64,000 bases of DNA, from assembly GCA_022649305.1 (NCBI GenBank), contig JALCNW010000001.1, positions 1-64,000 on the forward strand, written 5' to 3'. Of the stretch, positions 10,756-19,469 are shown piece after piece (the first letter of the stretch is position 1; every line of letters starts with the position of its first letter). The position numbers and the translations under genes are program-made. Under the pieces are notes generated by a model. That model was not told where the DNA came from. It ran no database searches and was given only the letters and a program-made list of their open reading frames with translations. Source of the stretch: Enterobacter sp. Its GTDB lineage: Bacteria; Pseudomonadota; Gammaproteobacteria; Enterobacterales; Enterobacteriaceae.

Positions 10756-11142
10756 ATGCGTAAAAACCTGTTAGCGATTCTTGCTGTGTCGTCGTTAGTG
10801 TTAAGTTCTGCAACGTTTGCCGCCGATCTTGAAGATGATATGGACACCCTCAGTACCAACCTGAAGGTGGTGCAGAAAACGGATAATGCGACGGAAATGA
10901 AAGATGCATTAACCAAGATGCGTACCGCTGCGTTAGATGCGCAAAAAGCGACGCCGCCGAAGCTCGAAAACAAAGCGGCGGATAGCGCAGAGATGAAAGA
11001 CTATCGCCACGGTTTTGACGTGCTGGTCGGCCAAATCGACGGCGCGCTGAAGCTTGCCAACGAAGGTAAGGTGAAAGAAGCGCAGGCGGCAGCTGACGGA
11101 TTCGTCGCCACGCGCAACGAAAACCACAAAAAGTTCCGCTAG
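10756..11142 (+). CDS. cybC: Soluble cytochrome b562
   Basis: 128 aa, signal peptide, [19 protein letters not shown] ... RNENHKKFR. Confidence 0.93.
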   Translation: MRKNLLAILAVSSLVLSSATFAADLEDDMDTLSTNLKVVQKTDNATEMKDALTKMRTAALDAQKATPPKLENKAADSAEMKDYRHGFDVLVGQIDGALKLANEGKVKEAQAAADGFVATRNENHKKFR

Positions 11143-11160
11143 CATCACCAAACCCGATCC

Positions 11161-11187
11161 ACGGGGGCGCAATGCCCCCGTTTTATT
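11161..11187 (+). terminator. Rho-independent terminator of cybC
   Basis: ACGGGGGC-gcaat-GCCCCCGT followed by TTTATTTT. Confidence 0.85.
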
Positions 11188-11285
11188 TTCCGCAGCGTAA
11201 TAAGAAAACCTTATCTGCATCACATTTCTGACTGACCGTTGGAAAACGTTTCCGCTCGCCTTCCGCTTTATTTGCCGCCGAATAG

Positions 11286-11301
11286 CGTGATATTCATCAC
11301 G
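11286..11301. promoter_or_regulatory. CRP-like site 1 upstream of PRD/SFCGS cassette
   Basis: CGTGA-TATTCA-TCACG, symmetric arms with N6 spacer. Confidence 0.5.
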
Positions 11302-11336
11302 TAAAGCCAGTTGATAATACATATTCACCACAATTA

Positions 11337-11352
11337 TGTGGCACAGATCACT
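11337..11352. promoter_or_regulatory. CRP-like site 2 upstream of PRD/SFCGS cassette
   Basis: TGTGG-CACAGA-TCACT; centre 51 bp from site 1. Confidence 0.5.
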
Positions 11353-11365
11353 GGTGCCGCTTTCC

Positions 11366-11385
11366 TTTCCACTTCGAAGTGGAAA
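11366..11385. promoter_or_regulatory. Perfect 20-bp palindrome, candidate operator
   Basis: TTTCCACTTCGAAGTGGAAA is its own reverse complement; about 70-90 nt before the first cassette gene. Confidence 0.55.
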
Positions 11386-11453
11386 ACAACTCGCTACAAA
11401 CCTTTAACCTGCCACGTTAGTTTTATCCCAGAGCCAATAACGGGGTAAGACGA

Positions 11454-11792
11454 GTGATTAACGGAGCGGTAATGAACGACGTTGGGGACCAGGCTGCGCA
11501 AACTGAAACGCTCGCCGACAGCATGCTTGAGCAGGTCTATGCCCTGCTTGCCCGCCACAACATCATTCCCAATGACGTCCAGCAGCAAATGCTGACCTCG
11601 CACGTTCGCGCAATGGCGCATCGGTCAGTGACCGGCGAACCGCTGCCGGAGGTCGAAGCCGACCTGTTTGACGAAATTTCAGCAGATTCAATGCAACTGG
11701 CCCGAGAAGTGGTCGCGCAGTTCGGCAATCTTCCTGATGAAGAAGCCTGGCTGCTCTCCGTTCATTTCGAAGTCGCAAAAGACAACCTTTAA
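11454..11792 (+). CDS. Stand-alone PRD domain protein (EF_0829/AHA_3910-like)
   Basis: 112 aa (or from ATG 11472); PRD-like ending LLSVHFEVAKDNL with the conserved His; first gene of the SFCGS/DUF431x cassette. Confidence 0.75.
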   Translation: MINGAVMNDVGDQAAQTETLADSMLEQVYALLARHNIIPNDVQQQMLTSHVRAMAHRSVTGEPLPEVEADLFDEISADSMQLAREVVAQFGNLPDEEAWLLSVHFEVAKDNL

Positions 11793-11803
11793 GGAGCAAC
11801 ACC

Positions 11804-12166
11804 ATGGAACAAATTACCGTTGTGATCGGCGATCGCCTGGGCAAAGGCCAGAAAGTGGCAGCCGGTGTAGAAAAAGCGGGTGGCCGTGCGGTCGTCGTAC
11901 CAGGTGTGGCGGCGGATATGAAGCTGGGTGACGTGATGAAGGCGGAAAACGCCACCTTCGGGATCTCCTTCTGCGGCAGCGGCGGCGCGGGTGCTATCAC
12001 GGCGCAAACCAAACACGGTTACAAGGCTAAATACGGCATGCGCTCGGTAGAAGAGGGCGTCACCGCCATCAACGAAGGCAACAATGTGCTGGGCTTTGGT
12101 TTTATGGATAAAGAAGAGTTGGGCGAACGACTGGTGCAAGCCTGGCTGAAAAAGTACGGCGCATAA
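11804..12166 (+). CDS. Glycine-rich SFCGS family protein
   Basis: 120 aa containing the family motif ISFCGSGGAGAITAQTKHGYKAKYGMRSVEEG. Confidence 0.88.
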   Translation: MEQITVVIGDRLGKGQKVAAGVEKAGGRAVVVPGVAADMKLGDVMKAENATFGISFCGSGGAGAITAQTKHGYKAKYGMRSVEEGVTAINEGNNVLGFGFMDKEELGERLVQAWLKKYGA

Positions 12167-12168
12167 GC

Positions 12169-12468
12169 ATGAAAGAGCAATTCACCACAACGGTGAGGGT
12201 AAAAGGCAAAGGCGACGCGAAAACCCGCGCCTTTGCCGACGCGCTGAACCACGTTCAGGCCGCGGTGATGAAGGCATCGCCGCACATCTTACTGCGTATT
12301 GAGCCACAGGACGTGCAGGTTGTTCAGGCGCAAGAAGCGGTGCGTAAAGAAGCTTTTCTGTTCTTCTTTTTGCGCCGGGAAAGACGCACCTACAGCGTGG
12401 AGCTGGACGTGACCGTCAACGTGACCGCCATCAATCTCGACCAGGTGGATTTCGTCACGCAACGCTGA
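12169..12468 (+). CDS. DUF4312 family protein
   Basis: 99 aa soluble protein, 2 nt after the SFCGS gene; family assigned by size, sequence and cassette order. Confidence 0.8.
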   Translation: MKEQFTTTVRVKGKGDAKTRAFADALNHVQAAVMKASPHILLRIEPQDVQVVQAQEAVRKEAFLFFFLRRERRTYSVELDVTVNVTAINLDQVDFVTQR

Positions 12469-12490
12469 TTCTCACTAATAGGGCAGACTA

Positions 12491-13267
12491 ATGTTCCTGA
12501 TAATTTTAATAAAATCGCTCATCATCGGCGGCCTGGTTGGCGTCGGCGTGGGCGCCGGGGCTGCACGCATGTTTCATGCGCCTACCACACAGGGTATGGG
12601 CGCGTTTCGTACGTTGGGGGAACTGAACTCCTGCGAAGGGGATCCGGCTTCTCACTTCTCCTTTGGTCTGGGCTTCTTCTTTAACGCCTGGGCATCGTCC
12701 GTCGCGGCGGGGGCTTTTACACAGGACGTTGACCATCGCATCATCCCTAACTGGGGCGCGGCGGCGTTAATGTTAAAAAACCGCAACGTCGGCGAGACGC
12801 TGCACGATCCACGCAAAATGGCGATTGCCTGCGGCGTGATCGGCATGATCGTGGTCACCTTCCTCAACCTCACCGCCTCCTCCGTTCCGGCGGCACTTCA
12901 GGTGACGGCCGTTAAGGTGTTGGTTCCGGCAGCTAACCTGCTGGTAAACACCGTCATGCCGGTGATCTTCTGGCTGGCAGCCATCGACGCGGGTAAAAAA
13001 TCGGGCTTCTGGGCCACCGTCTTCGGCGGCGCGGCGCAGCTGATTATGGGCAACGCCGTTCCGGGTCTGGTGCTCGGCATCCTGATTGGTAAAGGCGTGG
13101 AAGAGAGCGGCTGGAACCGCGTGACCAAAGTGATGATGGTGGCGATTGTGCTGCTGTTCGTCCTGAGCGGTTTCTTCCGCGGCTTCGACATGAAGATGAT
13201 CGAATCCTTCCATCTGACCGTGCCGAACTGGCTCGACATGATCCACAGCTCGCTCAGCGGCAAATAA
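12491..13267 (+). CDS. DUF4311 family membrane protein
   Basis: 258 aa polytopic protein: MFLIILIKSLIIGGLVGVGVGAGAARMFHAPTTQGMGAFRTLGELNSCEGDPASHFSFGLGFFFNAWAS. Confidence 0.83.
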   Translation: MFLIILIKSLIIGGLVGVGVGAGAARMFHAPTTQGMGAFRTLGELNSCEGDPASHFSFGLGFFFNAWASSVAAGAFTQDVDHRIIPNWGAAALMLKNRNVGETLHDPRKMAIACGVIGMIVVTFLNLTASSVPAALQVTAVKVLVPAANLLVNTVMPVIFWLAAIDAGKKSGFWATVFGGAAQLIMGNAVPGLVLGILIGKGVEESGWNRVTKVMMVAIVLLFVLSGFFRGFDMKMIESFHLTVPNWLDMIHSSLSGK

Positions 13268-13280
13268 CAGGAGCCTCTAA

Positions 13281-13922
13281 ATGGAACAGAATAAAGGTTT
13301 TTGGTATGCCGACTGGTCGTTCCCGATCTTCGTTGGCCTACTCTCTTCCGGCGTGTTCGCCGGGACGCACATGTACTACCTCTACGGCATCGGCGCGTTT
13401 AACGAAGTGGCCTTTGTGGCCATGCTGAAAGCGGGCATCGACACCGGCGTATACGGCGCGGTCGCGGCATTTGGCGCAAGCTTCCTGTTTGCACGCATCA
13501 TCGAAGGCTCGCTGGTGGGGATTTTAGACATCGGCGGGGCCATTCAAACCGGCGTCGGCCTGGGGGTTCCGGCCCTGCTGCTGGGCGCGGGGATCATGTT
13601 TCCGGTGACCAACTTTCTCGCCTCGCTGGCGACCGGCCTGGTCATTGGTCTGGCGATTGGCTACCTGATTATCCTGGCGCGTAAGTTCACCATTAATCAG
13701 AGCAACTCCACCTACGGCGCAGACGTGATGATGGGCGCGGGTAATGCCTCCGGGCGCTTCCTTGGCCCGCTGATTATTCTCAGCGCTATGGCCGCGTCGA
13801 TCCCGATTGGTATTGGATCGCTGGTGGGCGCACTGCTGTTTTACATCTGGCAGAAGCCGATTACCGGCGGCGCTATCCTCGGTGCCATGATTTTAGGTTC
13901 GCTGTTCCCGGTGGCCCTTTAA
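13281..13922 (+). CDS. DUF4310 family membrane protein
   Basis: 213 aa polytopic protein: MEQNKGFWYADWSFPIFVGLLSSGVFAGTHMYYLYGIGAFNE. Confidence 0.83.
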   Translation: MEQNKGFWYADWSFPIFVGLLSSGVFAGTHMYYLYGIGAFNEVAFVAMLKAGIDTGVYGAVAAFGASFLFARIIEGSLVGILDIGGAIQTGVGLGVPALLLGAGIMFPVTNFLASLATGLVIGLAIGYLIILARKFTINQSNSTYGADVMMGAGNASGRFLGPLIILSAMAASIPIGIGSLVGALLFYIWQKPITGGAILGAMILGSLFPVAL

Positions 13923-13928
13923 CTCCCT

Positions 13929-13946
13929 CGGGCGCTTCGGCGCCCG
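13929..13946 (+). terminator. Intercistronic GC-rich hairpin (possible attenuator or processing site) between transporter and enzyme genes
   Basis: CGGGCGC-TTCG-GCGCCCG UUCG-type loop, short T run afterwards. Confidence 0.55.
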
Positions 13947-13964
13947 TCTTATCAGGAGACTGCT

Positions 13965-15098
13965 ATGTTCGATTTACTCCTGCGCCATGCGCGTCTGACT
14001 GACGATACCCTGACTGATATCGCCATTCACGACGGCAAAATCGCGGCGCTGGGCGAGATTTCCACTCCCGCACACAACACCATCGATCTTAACGGCGACG
14101 TATACGTCAGTGCGGGCTGGATTGACTCACACGTCCACTGCTACCCCAATTCCCCGATTTATCACGACGAGCCGGACAGCGTGGGCATCGCCACTGGCGT
14201 CACCACCGTGATAGATGCGGGCAGCACCGGCGCGGACGACGTGGACGATTTCTATAACATCACCCGCCAGGCTGCCACCGACGTTTATGCCCTGCTGAAT
14301 ATCTCTCGCGTCGGGCTGATTGCGCAGAACGAACTCGCGAACATGACCAACGTTGACGCCGACGCGGTGGCTCAGGCGGTCGCGCGCTACCCCGATTTTA
14401 TCGTTGGCCTGAAGGCTCGCATGAGCAGCAGCGTGGTGGGCGATAACGGCATTACGCCGCTGGAGCACGCAAAGGCGATGCAGAAGCAAAACGGCGATCT
14501 GCCGCTGATGGTGCACATCGGCAACAACCCGCCGAACCTTGACGAGATTGCCGAGCTGCTGAGTACCGGCGACATCATCACCCACTGCTACAACGGCAAG
14601 CCGAACCGCATCCTGACACCGTCGGGCGAGCTGCGCGCGTCGATTACCTCCGCGTTGAAACGCGGCGTGCGTCTGGATGTCGGCCACGGCACCGCGAGCT
14701 TTAGCTTTGAGGTGGCGAAACGCGCCATCGCGATGGGCATCTTGCCGCACACCATCAGCTCGGATATCTACTGCCGCAACCGAATCAATGGCCCGGTCGG
14801 CAGCCTGGCGAGCGTGATGTCCAAATTCCTCGCTATCGGCCTGTCACTGCCGCAGGTGGTGGAATGCGTCACCGCTAACGCCGCCGACGGCCTGCGCCTG
14901 GCGCACAAAGGCCGACTTAAGCCCGGCCTGGACGCCGACCTGACGCTGTTCACCGTGAAACGCCAGCCGACGCTGCTGACGGACGCTGAAAACGACAGCC
15001 TACAGGCTGAACACATTCTGGTGCCGCTTGCCGCGATCCGCGCGGGCAAGGGCTACATGACCGAACAAGGGAGCACGGAACATGCCTTCAATTTTTGA
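13965..15098 (+). CDS. Amidohydrolase/deacetylase family metallohydrolase (EF_0837/AHA_3915-like)
   Basis: 377 aa; WIDSHVHCYP metal-binding motif, HIGNNPP, DVGHGTASFSFE, dihydroorotase-like fold. Confidence 0.85.
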   Translation: MFDLLLRHARLTDDTLTDIAIHDGKIAALGEISTPAHNTIDLNGDVYVSAGWIDSHVHCYPNSPIYHDEPDSVGIATGVTTVIDAGSTGADDVDDFYNITRQAATDVYALLNISRVGLIAQNELANMTNVDADAVAQAVARYPDFIVGLKARMSSSVVGDNGITPLEHAKAMQKQNGDLPLMVHIGNNPPNLDEIAELLSTGDIITHCYNGKPNRILTPSGELRASITSALKRGVRLDVGHGTASFSFEVAKRAIAMGILPHTISSDIYCRNRINGPVGSLASVMSKFLAIGLSLPQVVECVTANAADGLRLAHKGRLKPGLDADLTLFTVKRQPTLLTDAENDSLQAEHILVPLAAIRAGKGYMTEQGSTEHAFNF

Positions 15099-16194
15099 GA
15101 AGTACAATCTAAAGCAGGTGATTAATACCTCCGGGCGCATGACCGCGCTGGGCGTCTCCACGCCGCGCCCGGAAGTGGTGCAGGCCGCGATGGACGGCAT
15201 GAACCAGTACTTCGAAATGAAGGATTTGGTCAATAAAACCGGGGAATACATTGCGAAACTGCTCGACGTGGAAGGCGCGACGGTCGTCTCCTGCGCCTCG
15301 GCAGGGATCGCCCAGTCGGTGGCGGCGGTGCTGGTCAAAGACAGCGACTGGCTGCTGGAAAACCTGCACGTGACGCCCATTGAGAACAACGAAATTGTGT
15401 TGCCGAAAGGCCATAACGTGAACTTTGGCGCACCGGTTGGCACCATGGTCGCCCTCGGTGGCGGCAAAATGGTCGAAGCGGGTTACGCCAACGAGTGCTC
15501 AGCCGATCAGTTGGCGGCGGCAATCACCCCGCGCACCGCGGCTATCCTCTATATTAAGTCTCACCACTGCGTGCAAAAAAGCATGTTGAGCGTCGAGCAG
15601 GCGGCGGTTGTCGCGCGCAAACACGATCTACCGCTGATCGTCGATGCGGCGGCGGAAGAAGATCTACACGCTTACTATCGCTCGGGCGCGGATCTGGTTA
15701 TCTACAGTGGCGCGAAGGCCATCGAAGGGCCGACCAGCGGACTGGTGATTGGCAAAACGCAGTACGTCGAATGGGTCAAACGCCAGACGGCGGGCATTGG
15801 CCGCGCCATGAAGGTCGGCAAAGAGGGCATTCTGGGCCTGACCTGCGCCATCGAACTTTATCTGACTGCCACCAAAGAGAGCGGTGCGGAGATGGTGGCG
15901 AAGATGACGCCGTTTATTGACGCGCTCAATACCTTAAACGGCGTCTCAGCTCGCGTGGTTTGGGACAGCGCCGGGCGTGATATCGCCCGCACTGAAATCA
16001 AATTCGATGAAGCGACGACCGGCATCGGGACTGGCGACGTGGTGGCGAAGCTGAAGCAGGGCGAATATGCCATTTACTTCCGTGGCTACAAGGCTAACGA
16101 AGGGATTATCGAAGCGGACATGCGCAGCGTGAACGCCGACCAGTTGAACATTGTGTATCGCCGCATTAGCGAAGTATTAGGACAGGAGAAATAA
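15082..16194 (+). CDS. DgaE family PLP-dependent ammonia lyase (D-glucosaminate-6-phosphate ammonia-lyase-like)
   Basis: 370 aa SelA-like PLP fold; overlaps the end of the amidohydrolase; YSGAKAIEGPTSGLVIG Lys motif. Confidence 0.85.
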   Translation: MPSIFEKYNLKQVINTSGRMTALGVSTPRPEVVQAAMDGMNQYFEMKDLVNKTGEYIAKLLDVEGATVVSCASAGIAQSVAAVLVKDSDWLLENLHVTPIENNEIVLPKGHNVNFGAPVGTMVALGGGKMVEAGYANECSADQLAAAITPRTAAILYIKSHHCVQKSMLSVEQAAVVARKHDLPLIVDAAAEEDLHAYYRSGADLVIYSGAKAIEGPTSGLVIGKTQYVEWVKRQTAGIGRAMKVGKEGILGLTCAIELYLTATKESGAEMVAKMTPFIDALNTLNGVSARVVWDSAGRDIARTEIKFDEATTGIGTGDVVAKLKQGEYAIYFRGYKANEGIIEADMRSVNADQLNIVYRRISEVLGQEK

Positions 16195-16196
16195 GC

Positions 16197-16937
16197 ATGA
16201 AACTGACCCCAAATTTTTATCGTGACCGCGTCTGCCTGAACGTGCTGGCAGGCTCAAAAGCCAATGCCAGCGCGATTTACGAGGCGGCGGAAGGCCATGT
16301 ACTGGTCGGCGTGCTCTCCAAAAACTATCCTGATGTTGCCAGCGCGGTGGCCGATATGTATGAATACGCGCAGCTTATCGATAACGCGCTGTCCGTCGGG
16401 CTGGGTGCGGGCGACCCGAACCAGTCAGCGATGGTGAGTGAAATTTCCCGTCAGGTGCAACCGCAGCACGTTAACCAGGTATTTACCGGCGTCGCGACCA
16501 GCCGCGCGCTGCTGGGGCAAAACGACTCCGTCGTGAACGGCCTGGTATCCCCAACGGGTACCGTCGGGATGGTGAAAATATCCACCGGCCCGCTGAGCAG
16601 CGCGGCGCCTGACGGCATCGTACCGATTGAAACCGCGATTGCTCTGCTGAAAGACTTCGGCGGTAGCTCAATCAAATACTTCCCGATGGGGGGGCTGGCG
16701 TGTCGCGACGAATACAAAGCGGTGGCAGAAGCCTGTGCGAAGCATGATTTCTGGCTGGAGCCGACGGGCGGTATCGATCTGGAGAATTTCGAGGCGATCC
16801 TACAGATCGCCCTGGACGCGGGCGTAAGCAAAATTATCCCGCATATTTATAGCTCGATTATCGACAAAGCCAGCGGCGACACGCGCCCGGAAGACGTGCG
16901 AACGCTGCTGGAGATGACGAAGACGTTAGTTAAATAA
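16197..16937 (+). CDS. KDGP aldolase family protein (DgaF-like)
   Basis: 246 aa TIM-barrel-like; MKLTPNFYRDRVCLNVLAGSKANASAIYEAAEGHVLVGVLSKNYPDV. Confidence 0.83.
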   Translation: MKLTPNFYRDRVCLNVLAGSKANASAIYEAAEGHVLVGVLSKNYPDVASAVADMYEYAQLIDNALSVGLGAGDPNQSAMVSEISRQVQPQHVNQVFTGVATSRALLGQNDSVVNGLVSPTGTVGMVKISTGPLSSAAPDGIVPIETAIALLKDFGGSSIKYFPMGGLACRDEYKAVAEACAKHDFWLEPTGGIDLENFEAILQIALDAGVSKIIPHIYSSIIDKASGDTRPEDVRTLLEMTKTLVK

Positions 16938-16961
16938 AGTGAGCCGTAAGAGGATATAAAC

Positions 16962-18872
16962 GTGCGATTTCCGAACCAACGTTTAGCGCAACTGTTTGAT
17001 CTGTTGCAAAACGAGACGCTGCCGCAGGACGAGCTGGCGCAGCGGCTTTCGGTATCCACACGTACCGTTCGCGCTGATATCACCGCCCTTAATGCGCTGC
17101 TGGCGAGCCACGGCGCGCAGTTTATCCTGAGTCGCGGCAACGGCTATCAGCTAAAAATTGACGATGCAGCACGTTATCACTCCTTACAGAATTCCCGCCC
17201 GCGTGCGCTGCGTGTTCCGCGTACCGGGCAGGAACGCGTGCATTATCTGGTGGTGCGCTTTCTCACGTCGGCGTTTTCCTTAAAGCTGGAAGATTTAGCG
17301 GATGAATGGTTCGTTAGCCGCGCCACGCTGCAAAGCGATATGGCTGAAGTGCGCGAGTGGTTTAACCGCTACAGCCTGACGCTGGAAACTCGCCCGCGTC
17401 ACGGCATGAAGCTGTTTGGCAGCGAGATGTCGGTGCGCGCATGCCTGACCGATTTACTGTGGGAACTGGCGCAGCAGGACAGCCTCAATCCGCTGGTGAC
17501 CGAAATTGCCTTAAACGCGGGCGTTCCGGATCAGCTGATCGCCGTCCTGCACGACACCCTGACGCGCCATCACATTCGCCTCACCGATGAAGGCGAGCTG
17601 TTTGTACGCCTGTACTGTGCGGTGTCAGTGCGCCGCATCAGCGAAGGCTACCCGCTGTCAGAATTTAACGCCGAGGACGTAGAAGAGAACGTGCGCGACG
17701 CCGCGCGGGATATCGCCACCGCCCTTTCACAGCTTGCCGATAAAGCGCTTTCGCCCTCTGAGGAAAACTGGCTGTGCGTGCACATTGCTGCGCGCCAGAT
17801 TCAGGAGATTGCCCCAAGCGCCATCAACGCCGACGATGAAGAAGCGCTGGCGAACTACATTCTGCGCTACATCAATACGCACTATAACTACAACCTGCTC
17901 AACGACGCGCAGCTGCACGCGGACCTGCTGACGCACATCAAAACCATGATCACCCGCGTGCGCTACCAAATCATGATCCCCAATCCGCTGCTGGATAATA
18001 TCAAGCAGCACTACCCAATGGCGTGGGACATGACGCTGGCGGCGGTCTCCGGCTGGGGGAAATACACCCCGTATGCGATCAGCGAAAACGAGATTGGTTT
18101 TTTGGTGCTGCATATCGGCGTCGGGCTGGAGCGCCACTATAACGTGGGTTATCAGCGCCAGCCGCGCGTGCTTTTGGTGTGTGATGCTGGCAACGCCATG
18201 GCGCGAATGATCGAGGCGGTATTACAGCGTAAATACCCGCAAATTGAAGTGACCCGCACCGTGACGCTGCGCGAGTACGAGCTGACGGAAAACATCAGCG
18301 AAGATTTTGTTATCTCCACCGCCCGCATTAGCGAAAAGGCCAAGCCGGTGGTGATGATCGCGCCGTTCCCGACAGATTATCAGTTAGAGCAAATTGGCAA
18401 GCTGGTGCTGGTGGACCGCACGCGTCCGTGGATGCTGGAAAAGTACTTCGACGCTGCCCATTTCCGTATTATCGACACCCCTGTCGACAGGCAAACGTTG
18501 TTCCAGGAACTCTGTTCGCAGCTGCAAGCCGAAGGGTTTGTGGGCGCAGAGTTCCTTGATTCGGTCGTGGAGCGTGAAGCCATTGTTAGCACCATGCTCG
18601 GCGATGGCATCGCGTTGCCGCACTCCCTGGGATTGCTGGCGCAAAAAACGGTGGTCTACACCGTGCTCGCGCCCAATGGCATCCAGTGGGGCGACGAAAC
18701 CGCGCACGTCATCTTCCTGCTGGCAATCAGTAAAAGCGAATACGAAGAGGCGATGGCCATCTACGATATTTTTGTCACTTTCCTGCGTGAACGCGCCATG
18801 GCGCGGCTGTGCGGGTGTCACGATTTCGAAGAGTTTAAAACGGTGGCGGTAGAGAGCTTGAGTCGATTTTGA
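16962..18872 (+). CDS. PRD-containing transcriptional regulator with EIIB- and EIIA-like domains
   Basis: 636 aa; N-terminal HTH, two PRDs (CVHIAARQIQEI; FLVLHIGVGLERHY), EIIB-like VLLVCDAGNAMARM, C-terminal EIIA GIALPHSL. Confidence 0.88.
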   Translation: MRFPNQRLAQLFDLLQNETLPQDELAQRLSVSTRTVRADITALNALLASHGAQFILSRGNGYQLKIDDAARYHSLQNSRPRALRVPRTGQERVHYLVVRFLTSAFSLKLEDLADEWFVSRATLQSDMAEVREWFNRYSLTLETRPRHGMKLFGSEMSVRACLTDLLWELAQQDSLNPLVTEIALNAGVPDQLIAVLHDTLTRHHIRLTDEGELFVRLYCAVSVRRISEGYPLSEFNAEDVEENVRDAARDIATALSQLADKALSPSEENWLCVHIAARQIQEIAPSAINADDEEALANYILRYINTHYNYNLLNDAQLHADLLTHIKTMITRVRYQIMIPNPLLDNIKQHYPMAWDMTLAAVSGWGKYTPYAISENEIGFLVLHIGVGLERHYNVGYQRQPRVLLVCDAGNAMARMIEAVLQRKYPQIEVTRTVTLREYELTENISEDFVISTARISEKAKPVVMIAPFPTDYQLEQIGKLVLVDRTRPWMLEKYFDAAHFRIIDTPVDRQTLFQELCSQLQAEGFVGAEFLDSVVEREAIVSTMLGDGIALPHSLGLLAQKTVVYTVLAPNGIQWGDETAHVIFLLAISKSEYEEAMAIYDIFVTFLRERAMARLCGCHDFEEFKTVAVESLSRF

Positions 18873-18893
18873 GAGGCGTTATCCAGAATTCGA

Positions 18894-18926
18894 TGTAATG
18901 CGAATGTAATGCTAAACTGCATTACA
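18894..18926. promoter_or_regulatory. TA operator: repeats of TGTAATGC
   Basis: TGTAATGC (18894), TGTAATGC (18905), TAAACT, GCATTACA (18919-18926): perfect inverted repeat plus an 11-bp-phased direct copy. Confidence 0.7.
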
Positions 18927-18949
18927 CATTTGTATTTACTGGAGGCATA

Positions 18950-19192
18950 ATGGCAACGCTCAACGTCCGCCTGGACGATAAACTCAAAAATGAGGCCTAC
19001 GCCGTGCTGCAAAAACTCAACCTTACACCGACGGAAGCCGTTCGCCTGCTGTTTCAATACGTCGCGGAAAATGGTCGTATGCCGGTAAAAACCGTCGCCA
19101 TTAGCGACAGCGAAGAGGCTTTAATACAAGTCGTACGTGAACGGCTGGCGCATCCTGAAAAGGGAATAAAGGTTAGTCTGGATGACCTATGA
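18950..19192 (+). CDS. RelB/DinJ family antitoxin
   Basis: 80 aa: MATLNVRLDDKLKNEAYAVLQKLNLTPTEAVRLLFQYVAENGRMP (ribbon-helix-helix). Confidence 0.88.
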   Translation: MATLNVRLDDKLKNEAYAVLQKLNLTPTEAVRLLFQYVAENGRMPVKTVAISDSEEALIQVVRERLAHPEKGIKVSLDDL

Positions 19193-19466
19193 GCTGGCGT
19201 TTGATCCGCGCGCGCTGAAAGAATGGCATAAGCTGGGTGATACGGTGAAAATCCAGTTCAAGAAGAAACTTGCTGAGGTGCTTTCAAGCCCGAGGATCGA
19301 ATCGGCCAGACTGCACGATTTGCCTGATTGCTATAAAATTAAGTTGAGATCGTCCGGATACAGGATGGTCTATCAGGTTCGGGAAGAGAGGGTGACGGTG
19401 TTTGTGGTAGCCGTTGGCAAGCGCGAAAGAATGGCCGTTTATCAAGATGCCAATAAACGGCTTTGA
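19182..19466 (+). CDS. RelE family mRNA interferase toxin
   Basis: 94 aa: MTYELAFDPRALKEWHKLGDTVKIQFKKKL...YRMVYQVREERVTVFVVAVGKRER; overlaps the antitoxin by 11 nt. Confidence 0.9.
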   Translation: MTYELAFDPRALKEWHKLGDTVKIQFKKKLAEVLSSPRIESARLHDLPDCYKIKLRSSGYRMVYQVREERVTVFVVAVGKRERMAVYQDANKRL

Positions 19467-19469
19467 GAC

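Noticed and set aside
11338-11359. Possible sigma54 -24/-12 promoter (TGGCAC...GGTGC) upstream of the PRD/SFCGS cassette
   Set aside because: GG-to-GC spacing is too long for sigma54, and the local regulator has no AAA+ sigma54-interaction domain; the bases fit a CRP-like site better
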